A stretch of 64,000 bases of DNA. It comes from an uncultured Mucispirillum sp. Its GTDB lineage: Bacteria > Chrysiogenota > Deferribacteres > Deferribacterales > Mucispirillaceae. The position numbers and the translations under genes were made by a program. The first letter of the stretch is position 1; every line of letters starts with the position of its first letter. Under the pieces are notes generated by a model. The model searched no databases. It saw only the letters and a list, made by a program, of their open reading frames with translations, and had not been told where the DNA came from. Where the stretch lies: the NCBI GenBank assembly GCA_944323205.1, contig CALURO010000001.1, forward strand, positions 62,001 to 126,000. The letters run 5' to 3'. This document shows, piece after piece, positions 1-8,285 of this stretch.

Positions 1-2159
1 ACTGCAACCTTTCTTTCTAAACCTGTTCCAACAATTGGAGCATCAGTTCTAATTAAAGGCACTGCCTGACGCTGCATGTTTGAACCCATTAATGCACGGT
101 TAGCATCATCATGCTCTAAGAAAGGAATAAGAGCAGTTGATACTGATACAATCTGCATTGGAGCAACGTCCATTAACTGCACCTGTTCTTTTGGAGCATT
201 TAAGTTTTCACCAGCATAACGGCATGCTACATCTTCTGTTAAAAAGCAGCCTTTCTCATCAAGTGGTGAGTTAGCCTGTGCTATATAATAATCTTCTTCC
301 TGCAAAGCATACATATATACAACTTCATCTGTTACTCTGCCATTTTCAACCTTTCTGTATGGTGTTTCAATAAAACCAAACTCATTAATCTTAGCATAAG
401 TAGTAAGGGAAGTAATAAGACCAATGTTTGGACCTTCAGGTGTTTCAATAGGGCATATTCTTCCATAGTGAGAAGTGTGAACATCTCGCACTTCAAAGCC
501 AGCTCTGTCTCTGTTTAAGCCGCCCGGACCTAATGCAGAAAGACGGCGTTTATGTGTAATCTCAGATAATGGGTTGTTCTGGTCCATAAACTGAGAAAGC
601 TGATAACTGCCAAAAAACTCTTTAATTGACGCAGAAAGTGGTTTTGCATTTAATAAATCCTGTGGAGTAGAGTCTTCTAAATCTTGAATACTCATACGCT
701 CTTTAACAGTTTTTTCCATTCTTGCAAGACCTATGCGAATATGGTTTTGCAGCTGCTCACCTGCTGCCCTTACACGCCTGTGGCCTAAGTGGTCAATATC
801 ATCTATATGCTCAACACCAAGACGGATATTATTTAGAACTCTAACAGTTTCAACAATATCTTCTTTTGAAAGAATTACTTTATCAAGGGGAACAATATCT
901 TCTGATATTTTAAGCCTTTTATTGATTTTTAAGCGGCCAACACGAGATAAATCATAACGCTTAGGGTTAAAGAAAAGGTTATGGAACTGTGCAGCTGCTG
1001 TATCATCTGTTGCAGGCTCACCTGGACGAAGTTTTTTATAAATTTCTATTAAAGCCTCATCTTTAGTTTTAATTCTATCAATAGCCATTATATCTCTTAT
1101 AGCTGAATCAGAAGTCTGCCTGTTGATAAATAAAATAGAAAATTCTTTAATACCTAACCCAGTGATTTGCTCTAAAAGCTCTTCTGTTACTGCTGTATTA
1201 GACTCTGCAATCACTTCACCATTAGCAGCATCTATAATATCTTCTGCTATAAATGAATCTAGTAAATCTCTTGGGTCTATTTCATATTTTGTAAGACCTG
1301 ATTTAATAACCTTTTTAAAGGCACCCTTTGTAATAGATACATTCGGTTTGATAATGTATTCATCAGTTGCAGGGTCTTTAATACCTAAAGTAAGTTTATG
1401 GTCAGTAATCACATGGTCTTTATTAAACTCTCTGAAAAATCTGCCATCTTCAATAGTTATTTTATCTTTTTGGTAGTATGTATCTAATATATCCTGATTA
1501 GTTAAGCCTAATGCTTTTAATAAAACTGTTACAGGTATTTTTTTCTTTTTATCAATACGCACATACATTACATTCTTAGAATCAAATTCAAAATCAAGCC
1601 AAGAACCTCTGTATGGAATTATACGGGCACTGTATAAGTGTTTTTCAGAAACACTTTTACCAGCAGTTAAATCTTCAAAAAAGATACCAGGAGACCTGTG
1701 CAGCTGGCTTACTATTACCCTTTCAACACCATTGATTACAAAAGTGCCTCTATCAGTCATAAGAGGAATATCACAAAGATATACATCACTTTCAGTTGCT
1801 GATAAAGTTATTTTTTCGCCTGTTTCTTCATTAACATCATGAGTAGAAAGACGAACTTTTACTTTTAATGGTGCAGCATAGTTTGTATTTCTATCAATAG
1901 ACTCCCGTGGAGTATATTTAGCTTTCTCAATAGTATAGCTAACATATTCAAGCACAGAAGTATCGTTAAAATCTGTTATAGGAAATATTTCACGGAAAAC
2001 TTCTTCAAGCCCTTGAAACTTGCGTTTATCTTCAGGAACATCTTGTTGAAGAAATTCAGCATAAGATTGTTTTTGAACCTCTATAAGGTCTGGTATATCA
2101 ATTACTTTCTTAATTTTAGAAAAATTGATACGCTCTATTGGTTTTTTTATATTAAGCAT
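1..2159 (-). CDS. rpoB: RNA polymerase beta subunit RpoB (3' part outside window)
   Basis: Beta subunit of the core RNA polymerase. Reading the minus strand from the ATG at 2159 gives 719 codons of uninterrupted RpoB, beginning [15 protein letters not shown] and running off the left edge. The rifampicin-pocket region is clear ([16 protein letters not shown], then the [20 protein letters not shown] block) near codons 516-560, followed by the invariant [13 protein letters not shown]. The Asp, His and Ser residues that most often change in rifampicin resistance are wild type; the residue equivalent to E. coli Ser509 is Tyr here (codon 603-605). It is the last gene of the rplKAJL-rpoB run in this window, and rpoC presumably follows outside. 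Identity is certain; the C-terminal third is not visible. Confidence 0.98.
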   Translation of the reverse strand, partial: MLNIKKPIERINFSKIKKVIDIPDLIEVQKQSYAEFLQQDVPEDKRKFQGLEEVFREIFPITDFNDTSVLEYVSYTIEKAKYTPRESIDRNTNYAAPLKVKVRLSTHDVNEETGEKITLSATESDVYLCDIPLMTDRGTFVINGVERVIVSQLHRSPGIFFEDLTAGKSVSEKHLYSARIIPYRGSWLDFEFDSKNVMYVRIDKKKKIPVTVLLKALGLTNQDILDTYYQKDKITIEDGRFFREFNKDHVITDHKLTLGIKDPATDEYIIKPNVSITKGAFKKVIKSGLTKYEIDPRDLLDSFIAEDIIDAANGEVIAESNTAVTEELLEQITGLGIKEFSILFINRQTSDSAIRDIMAIDRIKTKDEALIEIYKKLRPGEPATDDTAAAQFHNLFFNPKRYDLSRVGRLKINKRLKISEDIVPLDKVILSKEDIVETVRVLNNIRLGVEHIDDIDHLGHRRVRAAGEQLQNHIRIGLARMEKTVKERMSIQDLEDSTPQDLLNAKPLSASIKEFFGSYQLSQFMDQNNPLSEITHKRRLSALGPGGLNRDRAGFEVRDVHTSHYGRICPIETPEGPNIGLITSLTTYAKINEFGFIETPYRKVENGRVTDEVVYMYALQEEDYYIAQANSPLDEKGCFLTEDVACRYAGENLNAPKEQVQLMDVAPMQIVSVSTALIPFLEHDDANRALMGSNMQRQAVPLIRTDAPIVGTGLERKVA

Positions 2160-2201
2160 CTTTTTCTTACCACCGCTGGTTCGTGATTTTTTGAGCAAAA
2201 C

Positions 2202-2230
2202 AGGGGGAAGCCCATATAGAGCAACCCCCT
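2202..2230 (-). terminator. rplL-rpoB intergenic hairpin, possible attenuator
   Basis: On the minus strand an AGGGGG...CCCCCT stem is followed by a short GTTTT stretch, between the rplL stop and the rpoB start. The U-run is weak, so partial termination or an RNA-processing site is more likely than a full stop. Known rplL-rpoB gaps often carry such an attenuator, which lowers rpoB relative to L7/L12. Confidence 0.45.
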
Positions 2231-2288
2231 CTCAATATTTTTACACATAAAGTGTTTTAATTACAATAATTTAGTAATATAAAGCTAA

Positions 2289-2669
2289 TTATTTAACTTC
2301 AGCTGTACCGCCTGCTTCTGTAAGTTTTTTAGCGATTTCTTCAGCTTCAGCTTTAGCAATACCTTCTTTAATAGGTTTTGGTGCTTCATCAACTAATGCT
2401 TTAGCTTCTTTTAAGCCTAAGCCAGTGATTTCACGAACTACTTTAATAACTTGTACTTTTTGAGCACCACCGTTAGTTAAAATAACATCAAATTCAGTTT
2501 TTTCAGCTGCTGCTGGAGCTGCTCCGCCTGCTGCTGGAGCTGCTGCTACTGCTACTGGTGCAGCTGCAGAAACACCGAATACATCTTCTAATTCTTTTAC
2601 GAAGTCTGCAAGTTCAATTACAGACATATTTTTTAAAAATTCTAAAACTTGATCTTTAGTTACAGCCAT
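2289..2669 (-). CDS. rplL: 50S ribosomal protein L7/L12
   Basis: Stalk protein that recruits translation GTPases to the ribosome. The 126-residue product has the expected layout: an N-terminal dimerisation helix ([22 protein letters not shown]), an Ala/Pro/Gly-rich hinge at about residues 35-56, and the conserved C-terminal domain with [20 protein letters not shown]. Length is typical. It lies 18 bases after rplJ, as expected for the pair that makes the L10(L12) pentamer or heptamer. Confidence 0.98.
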   Translation of the reverse strand: MAVTKDQVLEFLKNMSVIELADFVKELEDVFGVSAAAPVAVAAAPAAGGAAPAAAEKTEFDVILTNGGAQKVQVIKVVREITGLGLKEAKALVDEAPKPIKEGIAKAEAEEIAKKLTEAGGTAEVK

Positions 2670-2687
2670 TTTAAGCCTCCAATTTTA

Positions 2688-3227
2688 CTACTGTTCGTTT
2701 TCTTTTTTAATTTTTAATGCATTAAGCACATTTACGAGACCGCGCGGAATATTCGCAAGCACGGACACGAAATTCGTAATCGGCGCGTTCATGCTGCCGA
2801 GAGCTTTCGCCAAAAGTTCTTCTCTGGATGGCAGCTCAGCAATTTTTTCTATGCCGCTCTGGTCAAGTGCCATACCATCAAAATAACCACCTTTAATAAC
2901 GAAAAATTTAGACATTGCAGCATCTTTAGCATATTTTTTTGCTAATTTGGCAGCCGCAGCAAAGTCTTCTTTAACTACTACAAGTGCAGTGGGCTCTACA
3001 AGTGTGTAGTCAATCTCAGTAATATTTTCAGCGTTTAACGCTTTTTTGAGAAGTGTGTTTTTAATAACACGGTAGTCATTACCAGCTTCTTTAAAACTTC
3101 TGCGGATTTCGTCCATCTGGTCAAATGTAAGACCTTTGTAATTAGTAACAATTACACCAGCAGATTCTTTTATCTCAGCTGTAATACCTTTTACAAGTTC
3201 TATTTTCTGCTCTTTACGCATTTTCAA
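2688..3227 (-). CDS. rplJ: 50S ribosomal protein L10
   Basis: Stalk base protein that binds 23S rRNA and carries the L7/L12 dimers. The N-terminal rRNA-binding part (IVTNYKGLTFDQMDEIRR...) and the C-terminal L12-binding helix are present. The start is uncertain. A strong Shine-Dalgarno (GAGGTGATT) sits 8 bases before a TTG at 3227 and 14 bases before an ATG at 3221. A GTG at 3236 lies inside the Shine-Dalgarno and is unlikely. I chose TTG by spacing; the ATG would shorten the protein by two residues. It follows a structured leader and is co-transcribed with rplL. Confidence 0.95.
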   Translation of the reverse strand: MKMRKEQKIELVKGITAEIKESAGVIVTNYKGLTFDQMDEIRRSFKEAGNDYRVIKNTLLKKALNAENITEIDYTLVEPTALVVVKEDFAAAAKLAKKYAKDAAMSKFFVIKGGYFDGMALDQSGIEKIAELPSREELLAKALGSMNAPITNFVSVLANIPRGLVNVLNALKIKKENEQ

Positions 3228-3236
3228 GGTAATCAC

Positions 3237-3345
3237 CTCATAAACTACAGAGCCGGTTGAATATATAAAGATAAGTTTCCACAGGCCTTATACTGCACAC
3301 CGAAGGCAGACCCTGTTTCTCCAACCCGCTTTTTGTCATTTTAAT
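3237..3345 (-). promoter_or_regulatory. putative L10 leader (autoregulatory RNA)
   Basis: The gap upstream of rplJ can fold on the minus strand into ACAGG-x2-CTGC ... GCAG-x7-CCTGT (3281-3316), a stem broken by an asymmetric internal loop that could form a kink-turn. This is the kind of structure that L10(L12)4 binds to repress its own mRNA in many bacteria. Position and architecture fit the L10-leader family; I could not score it against the family model. A separate AT-rich 10-bp inverted repeat lies at 3362-3389 over the end of rplA. Confidence 0.5.
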
Positions 3346-3386
3346 AAATCAATAAGTAAATTAATTAACTAAATATTAGTAGTTAA

Positions 3387-4076
3387 TTAGAAATTTTTAG
3401 GGTCAACTTTAACACCAGGACCCATAGTTGTTGAAATATTAATGCCTCTTAAGTATATACCTTTACTTGATGCAGGTTTAGCTTTTACAAGTGCATCAAC
3501 AAGAGTTTTCATATTTTCAACAAGTTTGCTAGTTTCAAAGTTTTTTCTGCCGATAGGTGCGTGAACAATACCAGCTTTATCAACTCTAAATTCCACCATA
3601 CCAGCTTTTAATTCTTTAACTGCTTTTGTTACATCATTTGTAACTGTGCCTACTTTAGGGTTAGGCATAAGCCCGCGTGGCCCTAACACTTTACCAAGTT
3701 TGCCCACCTTGGCCATCATGTCTGGAGTTGCCACAACTTTGTCAAATTCCATATAGCCACCCTCAACCTTAGTGACTAATTCGTCGCCGCCAACAATATC
3801 AGCGCCGGCTGCTTCAGCTTCCTTAGCCTTGTCGCCTTTTGCAAATACTGCAACACGAACAGTTTTACCTGTTCCATTAGGAAGAACTACAGCACCCCTA
3901 ACCATCTGGTCAGAATGTCGTGGATCTACACCTAATTTAACTGCAGCATCAACACTTTCGTCGAACTTGGCAAAGGCTGCCTTTTGTGACAGTGCAATAG
4001 CTTCTTCTAAATCATATAATTTAGTGCGGTCTACTAAACCAAAAGCTGCTGCGAACTTTTTACCTTTTCTGGACAT
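3387..4076 (-). CDS. rplA: 50S ribosomal protein L1
   Basis: Forms the L1 stalk of the large subunit near the E site. The 229-residue product has the family signature [13 protein letters not shown] and the surrounding [16 protein letters not shown] segment. Length is normal and the ATG follows a GGAG box. It lies 29 bases after rplK. In many bacteria L1 represses translation of the rplK-rplA mRNA. Confidence 0.98.
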   Translation of the reverse strand: MSRKGKKFAAAFGLVDRTKLYDLEEAIALSQKAAFAKFDESVDAAVKLGVDPRHSDQMVRGAVVLPNGTGKTVRVAVFAKGDKAKEAEAAGADIVGGDELVTKVEGGYMEFDKVVATPDMMAKVGKLGKVLGPRGLMPNPKVGTVTNDVTKAVKELKAGMVEFRVDKAGIVHAPIGRKNFETSKLVENMKTLVDALVKAKPASSKGIYLRGINISTTMGPGVKVDPKNF

Positions 4077-4105
4077 TTCCGTGCTCCTCTTGCCAGTTTT
4101 CTACA

Positions 4106-4531
4106 TTAGCCTTCAATCTCATAACCCATACTTTTAGCTGAGCCAGCTATAATTTTTATAGCTTGGTCCATATCTTTGGTATTGAGATCAGGCATTTTAA
4201 TTTCTGCAACGCGTTTTAAACTCTCACGAGATATAACGCCAAGTTTTGCTTTACCAACATTACTAGAACCTTTTTGAACTTTCATTTCTTTTTTAATAAG
4301 CTCAGTTGCAGGTGGCATCTTAGTAATAAATGTAAAGCTGCGGTCCTCATATACTGTAATAATTACAGGTATAGAAGAATCACCTAAATTCTGAGTCTGT
4401 GCATTAAATGCTTTACAGAACTCCATAATATTTACACCACGTTGACCAAGTGCTGGCCCTACTGGTGGTGAAGGATTTGCTTTACCAGCAGCAATCAGCA
4501 GTTTAATCTGCCCTAATACCTTCTTTGCCAT
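4106..4531 (-). CDS. rplK: 50S ribosomal protein L11
   Basis: Part of the GTPase-associated centre. The 141-residue product carries the N-terminal [24 protein letters not shown] signature and the C-terminal rRNA-binding domain ending in [14 protein letters not shown]. Length is exactly typical. The ATG is preceded by AGAGGTG. It follows nusG by 56 bases, in the common secE-nusG-rplK-rplA order. Confidence 0.98.
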   Translation of the reverse strand: MAKKVLGQIKLLIAAGKANPSPPVGPALGQRGVNIMEFCKAFNAQTQNLGDSSIPVIITVYEDRSFTFITKMPPATELIKKEMKVQKGSSNVGKAKLGVISRESLKRVAEIKMPDLNTKDMDQAIKIIAGSAKSMGYEIEG

Positions 4532-4587
4532 TTGGCACCTCTAAAAAATAACGTCTTAAAGACTAATTTAATTTAAATATAATCAGG

Positions 4588-5115
4588 TTATTTATCTTTG
4601 CGTTTAACCTGTAAATAATCAAGCTCAATAGGAGTTTGACGGCCGAAAATACTAACTATAACTCGCACTTTCTCTTTTTCTGGTGTAACTTCATCAACTA
4701 CACCATCAAAACCTTGAAATGGTCCGTCTATAACTTCTACCACATCGTTTTTAATATATGTTGATGCAATACGCGGCGCTTCTGATTTTGCAAGAGCAAG
4801 CATTGCATTAACATCTGTTTCTGATATAGGCACCGGGTCAACACCACCAACAAAGCCCGTTACTTTTGGCAGACTCTTAACCACATGCCATAAATTTTTA
4901 TTCATTTCCATATTAACTAATATATAACCCGGAAATGTTTTTTTCTTACTAACTTTTCTTTTACCGTTTTTCAGTTCTACCACATCTTCTGTAGGGATTA
5001 ATACTTCCCCTATCTCTTCTTCTAACCCTTGAGTCTGCACTTTATTCTCTAAAAGAGTTTTAACATGCTTTTCAAAGCCAGAGTATGTGTGAACTACATA
5101 CCATTGTTTTGCCAT
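4588..5115 (-). CDS. nusG: transcription termination/antitermination factor NusG
   Basis: Elongation factor that binds RNA polymerase beta' and links it to Rho or the ribosome. The 175-residue product begins with the NGN fold (WYVVHTYSGFEKHVK), contains the FPGYILVNMEMN segment, and ends with a KOW domain (GPFQGFDGVVDEVTPEKEKV, about residues 131-150). Its start lies only 4 bases beyond the secE stop, so the two are probably translationally coupled. Confidence 0.98.
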   Translation of the reverse strand: MAKQWYVVHTYSGFEKHVKTLLENKVQTQGLEEEIGEVLIPTEDVVELKNGKRKVSKKKTFPGYILVNMEMNKNLWHVVKSLPKVTGFVGGVDPVPISETDVNAMLALAKSEAPRIASTYIKNDVVEVIDGPFQGFDGVVDEVTPEKEKVRVIVSIFGRQTPIELDYLQVKRKDK

Positions 5116-5119
5116 AGAA

Positions 5120-5308
5120 TTAACCTATTATCTGCCCAGCAAGTCTTGATACTATTGCATCAACTATTCCCAAATAAGCAGTAATTAAACCTACTACAAC
5201 TACAACAACTATTGAGGTTGATATAGTAGCTTCTCTTGTAGGCCAGTTGACTTTTTTTAACTCATCTCTAACCTGATTGTAAAATGATACTGGATTAAAA
5301 CTTTTCAC
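5120..5308 (-). CDS. secE: preprotein translocase subunit SecE
   Basis: Small essential subunit of the SecYEG translocon. I place the start at a GTG (5308) preceded by AGAGAGGA at 6 bases. A longer reading frame exists upstream but its codons lie in tRNA-Trp, so it is not real. The 62-residue product has the amphipathic DELKKVNWPTREATISTS segment and one membrane helix (VVVVVVGLITAYLGIVDAIV), the minimal one-helix form of SecE. SecY is encoded separately at 25841-27157. Confidence 0.95.
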   Translation of the reverse strand: MKSFNPVSFYNQVRDELKKVNWPTREATISTSIVVVVVVGLITAYLGIVDAIVSRLAGQIIG

Positions 5309-5331
5309 AATAAGTCCTCTCTTAAAGCTGA

Positions 5332-5407
5332 TGGCAGACCAAGAGGGATTTGAACCCCCAACCCCCGGTTTTGGAGACCGGTGCTCTGCCAATTGAGCTA
5401 TTGGTCT
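5332..5407 (-). tRNA. tRNA-Trp (CCA anticodon)
   Basis: Minus-strand cloverleaf with acceptor AGACCAA/TTGGTCT, D-arm AGCTCAATTGGCAGAGCA, anticodon loop CTCCAAA (anticodon CCA) and T-loop GTTCAAATC. The 3' CCA is encoded (5332-5334). It lies between rpmG and secE, an arrangement seen in many bacteria. Confidence 0.97.
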
Positions 5408-5576
5408 ATATCATCTAAAACTTTATGCCATTAAGATGACAATTAATGCATTTCTTTATATCTTTGCTTCTGCAAAAGATATGCTGGTATAAATTACTAA
5501 ATATTTCTTTACACCATTATTCCACAATAGGAATCTTAATGTGGTGACACCACTAAAAATTTAAAACAATAATCTG

Positions 5577-5726
5577 CTATTTAGTTTCTTTATGCAGAGT
5601 GTGTTTTTTGTCAAACTTGCAGTATTTTTTAATTTCAAGTTTGCCAGTCATAGTTTTCTTATTTTTAGTAGTAGTGTAATTACGACGCTTACATTCGCTG
5701 CAAGCAAGAATGACAATTTCTCTCAT
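5577..5726 (-). CDS. rpmG: 50S ribosomal protein L33
   Basis: Large-subunit protein of 49 residues beginning [17 protein letters not shown]. The frame stays open for 11 codons upstream, but AGAAGG lies just ahead of this ATG and family length supports it. Zinc-binding L33 has two CxxC pairs; here the first (CSEC) is intact, while the second reads CKFD, so the fourth ligand is Asp instead of Cys. The typical C-terminal KKHTLHKET is retained. It sits between tRNA-Thr(GGT) and tRNA-Trp. Confidence 0.95.
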   Translation of the reverse strand: MREIVILACSECKRRNYTTTKNKKTMTGKLEIKKYCKFDKKHTLHKETK

Positions 5727-5902
5727 TGAACCAAACCTTCTATTTTTTAGCGCCGTCACACCATCTAAGGCTCCCGGCTCCCGCTCGATTTGGAGCGGTG
5801 ATTTTTATGCTTATACACTTACATTAAAAATAATGCAAGTATTTTTTATATTTTTTTTAAATTATAATGCATATCTACACAATATATACTTATTCAAATA
5901 AA

Positions 5903-5976
5903 AGCCCGAACCCGGAATTGAACCGGGGACCTCGTCCTTACCAAGGACGCGCTCTAACCGACTGAGCCATTCGGGC
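5903..5976 (-). tRNA. tRNA-Thr (GGT anticodon)
   Basis: Minus-strand cloverleaf: acceptor GCCCGAA/TTCGGGC, D-arm GGCTCAGTCGGTTAGAGC, anticodon stem CGTCC/GGACG around TTGGTAA (anticodon GGT) and T-loop GTTCAATTC. CCA is not encoded. Last of the four clustered tRNAs. Confidence 0.97.
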
Positions 5977-6015
5977 AGTTCCTTTCCGTATTACTTTATA
6001 TGCTTTTAATTGATA

Positions 6016-6089
6016 AGCGGGCGACGGGATTCGAACCCGCGACCCTCAGCTTGGAAGGCTGATGCTCTAGCCAACTGAGCTACACCCGC
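6016..6089 (-). tRNA. tRNA-Gly (TCC anticodon)
   Basis: Minus-strand cloverleaf: acceptor GCGGGTG/CGCCCGC, D-arm AGCTCAGTTGGCTAGAGCA, anticodon loop CTTCCAA (anticodon TCC) and T-loop GTTCGAATC. CCA is not encoded. Confidence 0.97.
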
Positions 6090-6099
6090 ATAACAAAGA

Positions 6100-6184
6100 T
6101 GGTGGGGAGAGGAGGATTCGAACCTCCGAAGGAAATTCCAGCGGGTTTACAGCCCGCCCCCTTTGGCCACTCGGGTATCTCCCC
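6100..6184 (-). tRNA. tRNA-Tyr (GTA anticodon)
   Basis: Class II tRNA with a long variable arm (about GGAATTTCCTTCGG). Acceptor GGGGAGA/TCTCCCC, anticodon stem GCGGG/CCCGC around CTGTAAA (anticodon GTA). The 3' CCA is encoded (6100-6102). Confidence 0.97.
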
Positions 6185-6226
6185 TTAAAAAATCACCGCC
6201 TAACATTAGGCGGGTATTTTATAAAA

Positions 6227-6299
6227 AGCTGGTGATAGGAATTGAACCCACAACCTGCTGATTACAAGTCAGCTGCTCTACCGTTTGAGCTACACCAGC
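6227..6299 (-). tRNA. tRNA-Thr (TGT anticodon)
   Basis: Minus-strand cloverleaf: acceptor GCTGGTG/TATCACCAGC, D-arm AGCTCAAACGGTAGAGC, anticodon stem GCTGA/TCAGC around CTTGTAA (anticodon TGT). First tRNA of the cluster, just downstream of a near-consensus promoter. CCA is not encoded. Confidence 0.97.
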
Positions 6300-6324
6300 A
6301 TATCGCTTTATTAAGCGGAAATAG

Positions 6325-6353
6325 TTTATACTCTTTTTTGAAATGTTTGTCAA
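6325..6353 (-). promoter_or_regulatory. sigma70-type promoter P1 of the tRNA-rpmG-secE-nusG operon
   Basis: On the minus strand TTGACA (6348-6353) and TATAAA (6325-6330) are separated by exactly 17 bases, and tRNA-Thr(TGT) starts about 25 bases downstream of the -10 box. This is the best sigma70-type promoter I noticed in the window. Confidence 0.8.
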
Positions 6354-6405
6354 GAAGTTTTTTTAAATAAATTTTATTTTTTATTTACTCCACTTGACGA
6401 AGATA

Positions 6406-6434
6406 TTTCTACATAATATTTATCCGTTTGTCAA
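6406..6434 (-). promoter_or_regulatory. possible tandem promoter P2 of the tRNA operon
   Basis: A second TTGACA (6429-6434) stands 17 bases from TAGAAA (6406-6411) on the minus strand, 76-81 bases upstream of P1. Both -35 boxes continue as TTGACAAAC. Tandem promoters are usual for tRNA and translation operons. Confidence 0.5.
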
Positions 6435-6535
6435 TAGTTTTTTTATATTAATATTATTTTTTTATCGAAAATTAATAATTATATTGATATTTCACTATTT
6501 TATTGATATATATACATTGTTATAAGGAGTTTTTT

Positions 6536-6751
6536 ATGTTTTCCATGCTTAGTAGTTTATTAAACTATTTTTTTATTAATTTTTATGCGCAGGTATCACC
6601 TGGTTATGATGCTGCAAGTAAATACTTATCAACAAAAACTATACATGGCAAAGACTTTCTTGTATTTGTAGTTTTCGGTATAATTGCTGTCGTTTTTATT
6701 ATATTTATTTTCTTTACTTATATTAAAGAAAAAAAACGCCCAAGATACTAA
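6536..6751 (+). CDS. small single-pass membrane protein, function unknown
   Basis: Seventy-one residues starting at an ATG preceded by TAAGGAG at 6 bases; an in-frame upstream ATG lacks a ribosome-binding site. The N-terminus is hydrophobic and Phe-rich (SMLSSLLNYFFINFYAQ). The middle is polar, and a clear membrane helix (FLVFVVFGIIAVVFIIFIFF) is followed by the basic tail IKEKKRPRY, so the C-terminus should be cytoplasmic. I do not recognise a family. It precedes amt by 195 bases but has its own terminator-like hairpin, so it is probably a separate transcript. Confidence 0.7.
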   Translation: MFSMLSSLLNYFFINFYAQVSPGYDAASKYLSTKTIHGKDFLVFVVFGIIAVVFIIFIFFTYIKEKKRPRY

Positions 6752-6764
6752 AAAATTATCTCTA

Positions 6765-6792
6765 AACTTATCCAGCCTTTTCTGGATAAGTT
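6765..6792 (+). terminator. hairpin after the small membrane protein gene
   Basis: Perfect 11-bp inverted repeat AACTTATCCAG...CTGGATAAGTT with a 6-base loop, followed by CATTTTAC. The T-run is short, so termination is likely but not certain. Confidence 0.6.
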
Positions 6793-6904
6793 CATTTTAC
6801 AATTTTATTCCCTATTTCATATTTTTTACAAAATTGTAATAAAACTACTGCATCACTCTTTTATTAATCTTTTATTTATCAATAAGTTATAAATTATTTA
6901 TTTT

Positions 6905-6918
6905 GGCATAATCTTTGT
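6905..6918 (+). promoter_or_regulatory. sigma54-like promoter of amt
   Basis: TTGGCAT with GG at 6905-6906 is followed 10 bases later by GT at 6917-6918. The GG-N10-GC spacing of sigma54 promoters is kept but the -12 dinucleotide is GT instead of GC. The ammonium transporter starts 29 bases downstream, and such genes are classic nitrogen-regulated sigma54 targets. Inference from one partial match. Confidence 0.35.
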
Positions 6919-6946
6919 TTTTATAGTTTCTATCAAGGAGGAATCT

Positions 6947-8233
6947 ATGAAAACTAGATGGATTATTCTTTTTATCATTACTGCTGTTATTTCTGCAGCA
7001 GGACTTTTTGTTCCTGAAAAACAGGAGCTTTTTAATAGTATAGATGAGAAAATAAACTATGCAGATACTGCATGGATGATTACTGCATCTATTTTAGTTC
7101 TTTTAATGACACCTGGTGTTTCTTTCTTTTACGGAGGTATGGTAAAAGCTAAAAATATTATCTCTACTATGCTGCAAAGCTATATTGCTATGGGGCTTAT
7201 AAGCATACTCTGGCTGATAGTTGGTTTCAGTCTTGCTTTTGGTGAAGATATTGGTGGTATTATTGGAAACCCTGCAACATTTTTTATGTTTAATAATGTT
7301 GGCTGGGTAACTGATACGGCTCTTTCGCCAACTATACCACTTGCTATTTTTGCTCTTTTTCAAATGAAATTTGCAATACTTACACCTGCTCTTATTACAG
7401 GTTCATTTGCTGAGAGAGTCCATTTCTCTGCTTATTTAATATTTATTGCACTTTTTTCATTAATAGTATACTCTCCGCTTGCTCATATGCTGTGGCACCC
7501 TGACGGACTTTTTAAATCATGGGGAGTAACTGACTTTGCAGGGGGTCTTGTTGTGCATACTTCTTCAGGTGTTGCTGCTCTTGCAGGTGCTATTTTCCTT
7601 GGCAGAAGAAAACAGTCATCAAATATACCAGTAAATATTCCTTTTGTGCTGCTTGGGACTGCGCTTTTATGGATTGGCTGGTTTGGATTTAATGCAGGCT
7701 CATCTTTGGCAGTAAACGGTATTGCTGTAAAAGCATTTTTAAATACTAATACTGCTGCAGCTGTTGCAATGATTACATGGATTACTTTTGATGCTCTTAT
7801 GGGAAGAAAACCGGGTGCCGTTTCTGCCTCTGTTGGTGCTGTTGTCGGACTTGTTGGTATTACTCCAATGGCAGGTATGGTAACAGCTGGAGAAAGCCTG
7901 TTTGTTGGATTTATTACTGCCCTTATATGTAACTTAACTGTATATGCTTTCTCTAACTCTATAGATGACGCATTAGATGTATTCCCAACTCACGGCGTTG
8001 GCGGAATAGCAGGCAGTCTTTTAACAGGTGTTTTTGTAAATGGACTGCTTGACGGCAATACTCATGAATTTTTAATGCATATTGCTGCCCTTGTAATAAC
8101 TATAATCTATACTTTTACTGCAAGCTATATGCTTTATTATATTATTAATAAATTTATCCCTATGCGTGTTTCTGAAGAAAGCGAGGATATTGGGCTTGAT
8201 ATAAGCCAGCATAATGAAAAATATGGTATTTAA
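6947..8233 (+). CDS. amt: ammonium transporter (Amt family)
   Basis: Trimeric inner-membrane channel for ammonium/ammonia. The 428-residue product has an N-terminal signal-like helix and about eleven membrane segments. Family motifs are clear: WMITASILVLLMTPGVSFFYGG near residue 43, the DFAGGLVVHTSSGVAALAGA segment with the first pore His, and the FPTHGVGGIAGSLLTGV segment with the second. AAGGAGGAATCT precedes the ATG. The usual partner gene glnK/glnB is not adjacent. A possible sigma54 promoter suggests induction under nitrogen limitation. Confidence 0.96.
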   Translation: MKTRWIILFIITAVISAAGLFVPEKQELFNSIDEKINYADTAWMITASILVLLMTPGVSFFYGGMVKAKNIISTMLQSYIAMGLISILWLIVGFSLAFGEDIGGIIGNPATFFMFNNVGWVTDTALSPTIPLAIFALFQMKFAILTPALITGSFAERVHFSAYLIFIALFSLIVYSPLAHMLWHPDGLFKSWGVTDFAGGLVVHTSSGVAALAGAIFLGRRKQSSNIPVNIPFVLLGTALLWIGWFGFNAGSSLAVNGIAVKAFLNTNTAAAVAMITWITFDALMGRKPGAVSASVGAVVGLVGITPMAGMVTAGESLFVGFITALICNLTVYAFSNSIDDALDVFPTHGVGGIAGSLLTGVFVNGLLDGNTHEFLMHIAALVITIIYTFTASYMLYYIINKFIPMRVSEESEDIGLDISQHNEKYGI

Positions 8234-8245
8234 TTAAAGTTTTAT

Positions 8246-8281
8246 GCTCCCTTAGACGATTAATATTTAATCTAAGGGGGC
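8246..8281 (+). terminator. amt terminator hairpin that also contains the next gene's ribosome-binding site
   Basis: An 11-bp stem (GCTCCCTTAGA with TCTAAGGGGGC, one G-U pair) closes a 14-base AT-rich loop and is followed by TTTTATG. The AAGGGGG in the 3' arm is the only Shine-Dalgarno for the next ATG at 8286. The same structure can therefore end amt transcripts and hide the downstream start on read-through RNA. Confidence 0.7.
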
Positions 8282-8285
8282 TTTT

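Noticed and set aside
733-1476. Plus-strand open frames of 74 and 117 codons opposite rpoB
   Set aside because: They lie fully antisense to conserved rpoB codons and have no ribosome-binding site; the composition is that of a shadow frame.
5309-5392. N-terminal extension of secE
   Set aside because: The codons fall within tRNA-Trp. The GTG at 5308 has a good ribosome-binding site and gives a normal SecE.
5781-5798. GC-rich hairpin CCGCTC...GAGCGG followed by TGATTTTT on plus
   Set aside because: No plus-strand gene precedes it. The nearby CGGGAGC tandem is short, and I could not assign a role.
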